Shown here: positions 61,423 to 64,000 of the stretch, one piece after another | Layout: each line of letters starts with the position of its first letter | How positions within the stretch are numbered: the stretch's first letter is position 1 | Assembly: GCF_039529775.1 (NCBI RefSeq) | Contig: NZ_BAAANL010000008.1 | Coordinates: forward strand, 124,001 to 188,000 | Reading direction: 5' to 3' | DNA from: Myceligenerans crystallogenes | GTDB lineage: Bacteria; Actinomycetota; Actinomycetes; Actinomycetales; Cellulomonadaceae | Length of the DNA: 64,000 nt | Notes under the pieces: generated by a model | Database searches by the model: none | The model's input: the letters and a program-made list of their open reading frames with translations, nothing else | What the model was told of the DNA's origin: nothing | Translations under genes and position numbers: made by a program

Positions 61423-62104
61423 CGGTTCCTCCGGCGTCGCCCGCGTCACCGGCGTCGACGAGCCGGTAGCCGGCGCCGCGCACCGTCTCGATGCGGTCCG
61501 GCCCGATCTTGCGGCGCAGCGCGCTGACGTACACCTCCACGATGTTCACGTCGCCGTCGTAGGCCAGGTCCCAGGCGTGCTCCAGGATCTCCCGCTTGGG
61601 GACCACGTCGCCCGCCCGGGCGGCGAGCAGTTCCAGGACCGTGAACTCCTTGGCCGTGAGCGGCACCGGCCGCCCCGCCGCCGTCACCCGCCGGGAGCCG
61701 GGGGAGACGACGAGATCCCCGACCCGCAGGTCCGCCCGCCCTGCCCGCGCGCGCCGCAGCAGCGCGCGGACGCGGGCCAGGAGCACCACGTACGAGAACG
61801 GCTTGGTGAGGTAGTCGTCGGCGCCCGAGTCGAGTCCCTCGGCCTCGTCGTACTCGCCGTCCTTGGCGGTCAGCATCAGCACGGGGACGTCGAGGCCCAT
61901 CGCGCGCAGGGAGGTGACGACGTCGTACCCGTTGGTCCCGGGCAGCATGACGTCGAGGATCACGAGGTCGTACGGCTGCTCGACGGCGCGGCGCAGGCCG
62001 CGCGTGCCGTCGTGCTCCACGTCGGCGTCGAAGCCGTCCGCGGTCAGCCCGGCGGCGAGGGAGCGGGCGAGGCGGGTCTCGTCCTCGACGATCAGCAGGC
62101 GCAT
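61415..62104 (-). CDS. OmpR/PhoB-family response regulator
   Basis: 229 residues. The receiver has 'LLIVEDETRLARSLAAGL', phospho-acceptor in 'DLVILDVMLPGTNGYDVV', and 'VLMLTAKDGE...GADDYLTKPFSY'. The winged-helix output has 'LTAKEFTVLELLAARAGDVV' and 'VYVSALRRKIGPDRIETVRGAGYRL' (about 196-220). It sits ahead of the kinase gene and overlaps it by 8 nt. Direct repeats TTCAGG with an 11-bp period (62158-62174) lie in the divergent promoter shared with the lipoprotein gene and are typical OmpR-family sites, so it probably controls both itself and the lipoprotein. Confidence 0.93.
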   Translation of the reverse strand: MRLLIVEDETRLARSLAAGLTADGFDADVEHDGTRGLRRAVEQPYDLVILDVMLPGTNGYDVVTSLRAMGLDVPVLMLTAKDGEYDEAEGLDSGADDYLTKPFSYVVLLARVRALLRRARAGRADLRVGDLVVSPGSRRVTAAGRPVPLTAKEFTVLELLAARAGDVVPKREILEHAWDLAYDGDVNIVEVYVSALRRKIGPDRIETVRGAGYRLVDAGDAGDAGGTGA

Positions 62105-62157
62105 CCGACGAGTCTCGCAGACTCCCGCGCGGGGACCTGAAGGAGTCCTCAGCATCG

Positions 62158-62174
62158 TTCAGGCTGGCTTCAGG
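62158..62174. promoter_or_regulatory. OmpR-family direct-repeat operator TTCAGG-N5-TTCAGG
   Basis: Copies at 62158-62163 and 62169-62174, exactly 11 bp apart, midway between the response-regulator start (62104) and the lipoprotein start (62238). A weaker TCAG occurs 10 bp before the first copy. Confidence 0.6.
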
Positions 62175-62237
62175 CGCCACGGGCGAGGCTGGGGTCACGA
62201 CCTGAACGGCAGGTCGCCGTACCGAGAGGACCCCGCC

Positions 62238-62819
62238 ATGACGAACCGCACCTTCCGCCGGCTCCCGATGATCGCCACGTCCCTGCTGCTGGCCGGCACG
62301 CTCGCCGCGTGCGGCACGGCGTCGGCCACCGAGTCGGACGACGCCGGCACGTCCGCGTCCCAGGCCGGGACGACGACGAGCGGCGACCGGGACGACGACC
62401 GCGACGACAGGGACGACCAGGACGAGCGCGAGGACCGTGACGAGCGGGACGACGACCGTGACGACCGGGACGACGACCGGGACGACCGGGACGACGACCG
62501 TCAAGGTCGCGACGACGACGGTGAGCGTGGCGACGACGACGGTGAGCGTGGCGACGACCGCAATGACCGGGACGACCGCGACGACGACCGGGACGACCGC
62601 GACGACGACCGGGACGACCGCGACGACGACCGCGAGGGTCGCGACGACGACAAGGACGACCACGGTGACCGTGACGACGACGGCCGGGACGACGAGCGTG
62701 AGGACCGCGACGACGACGGCGCGGGCAGCGACGACAAGGACGACGACCAGGACGACGACAGCGAGGACCGCGACGACGACCGCGACGACCAGCGCGACGA
62801 CGACCGCGACGACGACTGA
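62238..62819 (+). CDS. Secreted lipoprotein with Asp/Arg heptad-like repeats
   Basis: 193 residues. A lipoprotein signal peptide (basic 'MTNRTFRR', hydrophobic 'LPMIATSLLLAGT', lipobox 'LAAC' with Cys25) precedes a short Ser/Thr/Ala spacer. From about residue 49 to the end the sequence is almost only Asp and Arg with some Glu and Gly. It is built on a seven-residue unit 'DDDRDDR' in two blocks separated by 'QGRDDDGERGDDDGERGDD'. No folded domain is recognisable; it is strongly acidic and could bind cations or form a charged brush on the outer membrane face. It is divergent from the OmpR-type regulator and shares its operator. Genes beside such systems often encode PepSY lipoproteins, but no PepSY domain is visible here. 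Confidence 0.7.
   Translation: MTNRTFRRLPMIATSLLLAGTLAACGTASATESDDAGTSASQAGTTTSGDRDDDRDDRDDQDEREDRDERDDDRDDRDDDRDDRDDDRQGRDDDGERGDDDGERGDDRNDRDDRDDDRDDRDDDRDDRDDDREGRDDDKDDHGDRDDDGRDDEREDRDDDGAGSDDKDDDQDDDSEDRDDDRDDQRDDDRDDD
62386..62816 (+). repeat. GAC/CGN-rich coding repeat (21-bp core period)
   Basis: The Asp/Arg tract is coded by near-exact repeats of GACGACCGGGACGACGACC type. Slippage could change its length in multiples of three. The same sequence yields long false ORFs in other frames and on the other strand. Confidence 0.85.
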
Positions 62820-62838
62820 CACCCGGTCGCGACGACGA

Positions 62839-62916
62839 GGTTCGCCGAGCGACAACGAGTTTGCCGGGCATCGCCCGAGAACCGATGACGGAATCCTCGT
62901 GGTCGCTCGGGGAACC
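62839..62916. terminator. Nested hairpin between convergent lipoprotein and S4 genes
   Basis: GGTTCGCCGAGCGAC (62839-62853) pairs with GTCGCTCGGGGAACC (62902-62916), with one mismatch. A small CGGGC-ATC-GCCCG hairpin (62865-62877) lies inside. It probably works as a bidirectional terminator. Confidence 0.45.
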
Positions 62917-62949
62917 CGCCGGGAGGGCGGACGCCGTCGGACGGTCCGA

Positions 62950-63207
62950 TCAGCCGACGACGGCGCTGCGCTCTCCCGCGGGGCCGGCGACGTCGACCCG
63001 GTCGCCCGTGGTCAGCTGGCGCCCCCGGCGGGTCTCCGTCTGGCCGTTGACCCTGACGTCCCCGCCGACGACGAGCTCGCGCGCCTCGGCGCCGTCCTCG
63101 GCGAGGTTCGCCAGCTTGAGGAACTGCCCGAGCCGGATCGAACTGTCCCGGATGGGGACGCGCTCTGGTTCGGGCAGGGCACCTGGCTGGGGGTCACGGA
63201 TACGCAC
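62950..63207 (-). CDS. Small RNA-binding S4-domain protein
   Basis: 85 residues. The S4 alpha-L fold is visible in 'IRLGQFLKLANLAEDGAEARELVVGGDVRVNGQTETRRGRQLTTGDRV' (about 26-73), matching the YaaA/YlmH-like stand-alone S4 proteins. It likely binds structured RNA, possibly ribosomal; the target is unknown. The GTG at 63207 has GATGAT 6 nt upstream, consistent with a leaderless message. A longer in-frame extension runs antisense through hisD and is rejected. It is divergent from hisD, with 81 bp between. Confidence 0.82.
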   Translation of the reverse strand: MRIRDPQPGALPEPERVPIRDSSIRLGQFLKLANLAEDGAEARELVVGGDVRVNGQTETRRGRQLTTGDRVDVAGPAGERSAVVG

Positions 63208-63276
63208 CCGACCATCATCGCAGCCATGACTGACATCGCCCGGCAGAATTCGATCGATGCCGCCGGAGGGCAAACG

Positions 63277-63282
63277 TAGACT
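63277..63282 (+). promoter_or_regulatory. -10 hexamer TAGACT, 6 nt before the hisD start codon
   Basis: Fits leaderless transcription from the GTG at 63289. Confidence 0.5.
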
Positions 63283-63288
63283 GGCCGC

Positions 63289-64000
63289 GTGATCCAGCGC
63301 ATCGACCTGCGGGGGCGGGAGTTCGCCACCCCCGACGCACGCCGCGACCTGCTCGCCATCCTCCCGCGCGCCGAGGTGCGCGTGGACGACGCCGTCCGGG
63401 CCGTGGAGCCGATGCTGCATCAGGTGCGCGAGCAGGGCGCCGCAGCCCTGCGCGATCACGCCGAGCGGTTCGACGGCGTCCGGCCGGAGCACCTGCGCGT
63501 GCCCGCCGCGGCCCTCGCGACCGCGCTCGAGGGACTCGACCCCGCCGTCCGCGACGGGCTGACCGAGGCGATCCGCCGCGTGCGCGCCGTCCACGCCGCC
63601 CAGGTCCCGGCCGAGCACGTCACCGAACCCGCGCCCGGCGCCGTCGTGCGGCAGCGGTACGTGCCCGTGCGGCGCGTCGGGCTGTACGCGCCGGGCGGGC
63701 TCGCCGTCTACCCCTCCAGCGTCGTGATGAACGTCGTGGCCGCGCAGGAGGCCGGCGTGCCCGGCATCGCGCTCGCCTCCCCGCCGCAGAAGGACCACGG
63801 CGGGCTGCCCCACCCCACGATCCTGGCCGCCTGCGCGCTGCTCGGCGTCGAGGAGGTGTTCGCCGTCGGCGGCGCGTCCGCCGTGGCGATGTTCGCCTAC
63901 GGCGCCGCGGGGTCCGAGCCGCAGGACGGCGCGACGCTGTGCGAGCCCGTCGACGTCGTGACCGGCCCCGGCAACGTGTACGTCGCCGCCGCCAAGCGGC
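63289..64000 (+). CDS. hisD: Histidinol dehydrogenase, N-terminal part (3' end outside window)
   Basis: The frame is open to the window end (237 codons visible of ~440 expected). It starts 'MIQRIDLRGREFATPDAR', and the family landmarks 'VPVRRVGLYAPGGLAVYPSSVVMNVV' (about 126-151), 'GVEEVFAVGGASAVAMFAYG' and 'DVVTGPGNVYVAAAKR' are present. It oxidises L-histidinol to L-histidine in two NAD-dependent steps with zinc. In actinobacteria hisD usually heads the his operon (hisC, hisB, ...), which would lie to the right of this window. Confidence 0.95.
   Translation, partial: MIQRIDLRGREFATPDARRDLLAILPRAEVRVDDAVRAVEPMLHQVREQGAAALRDHAERFDGVRPEHLRVPAAALATALEGLDPAVRDGLTEAIRRVRAVHAAQVPAEHVTEPAPGAVVRQRYVPVRRVGLYAPGGLAVYPSSVVMNVVAAQEAGVPGIALASPPQKDHGGLPHPTILAACALLGVEEVFAVGGASAVAMFAYGAAGSEPQDGATLCEPVDVVTGPGNVYVAAAKR

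Noticed and set aside
62437..63279. Thr-rich frame on the plus strand and Ser/Arg- or Val-rich frames on the minus strand over the Asp/Arg repeat
   Set aside because: They are frame-shifted readings of the GAC/CGN repeat. Only the Asp/Arg frame has a signal peptide and lipobox.

Overview
The window is a contiguous piece of chromosome from a very high-GC actinobacterium. The order Micrococcales, in or near Cellulomonadaceae/Promicromonosporaceae, is my best reading. The evidence is: actinobacterial markers (DUF5302, DUF3040, DivIVA/Wag31, SepF, the nrdR-LysM-lexA block); a secreted GH74 xyloglucanase with a CBM2; and a MurE motif (DDDPHGED) that I associate with L-Lys/L-Orn rather than meso-DAP peptidoglycan. 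No IS element, prophage, CRISPR array, tRNA or rRNA was seen.

Layout. 1-9.4 kb: end of a LacI-type regulator, DUF5302, nrdR, a LysM protein divergent from lexA with several LexA-box-like sites between them, then a DinG-type helicase, serA and a HelD-type ATPase. 9.7-14.8 kb: a three-gene signalling operon (receiver-SpoIIE phosphatase, histidine kinase, single-domain receiver), a PAC2 protein and a cold-shock protein. 14.9-18.3 kb: a spermidine-synthase-like gene divergent from a HEPN-protein/dinB operon, with a perfect LexA box between, then DUF3040.

18.5-50 kb holds the division and cell-wall (dcw) genes, broken into blocks of alternating orientation. mraZ-rsmH-ftsL-ftsI run leftward and continue into MoxR-DUF58-transglutaminase. 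A GH74 xyloglucanase lies between mraZ and murE. murE-murF-mraY-murD run rightward. Two CNNM/CBS membrane proteins sit between murD and ftsW. murG-murC-ftsQ are inverted between ftsW and ftsZ. The normal run ftsZ-pgeF-sepF-yggT-divIVA follows, without the usual yggS-type gene. The genes together cover lipid II synthesis (murE/F/mraY/D/G/C), septal synthesis (ftsW, ftsI, ftsL, ftsQ) and Z-ring assembly and polar growth (ftsZ, sepF, divIVA).

50-64 kb: DksA-like protein, lspA, rluD-type pseudouridine synthase, dnaE, a Nudix hydrolase, a PPOX-class protein, a DesK/DesR-type two-component system divergent from a membrane protein across a palindromic operator, an OmpR-type two-component system divergent from an Asp/Arg-repeat lipoprotein, an S4 protein, and the start of hisD.

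The least-described items are: the OmpR-type system whose kinase carries a poly-Asp sensor tract beside a lipoprotein built of Asp/Arg repeats; a 52-codon ORF made by a tandem duplication and fitted exactly between the DUF58 and transglutaminase genes; a palindromic repeat present both in the murE tail and after murD; and a recurring -10-like hexamer 6-7 nt before start codons, suggesting widespread leaderless transcription.
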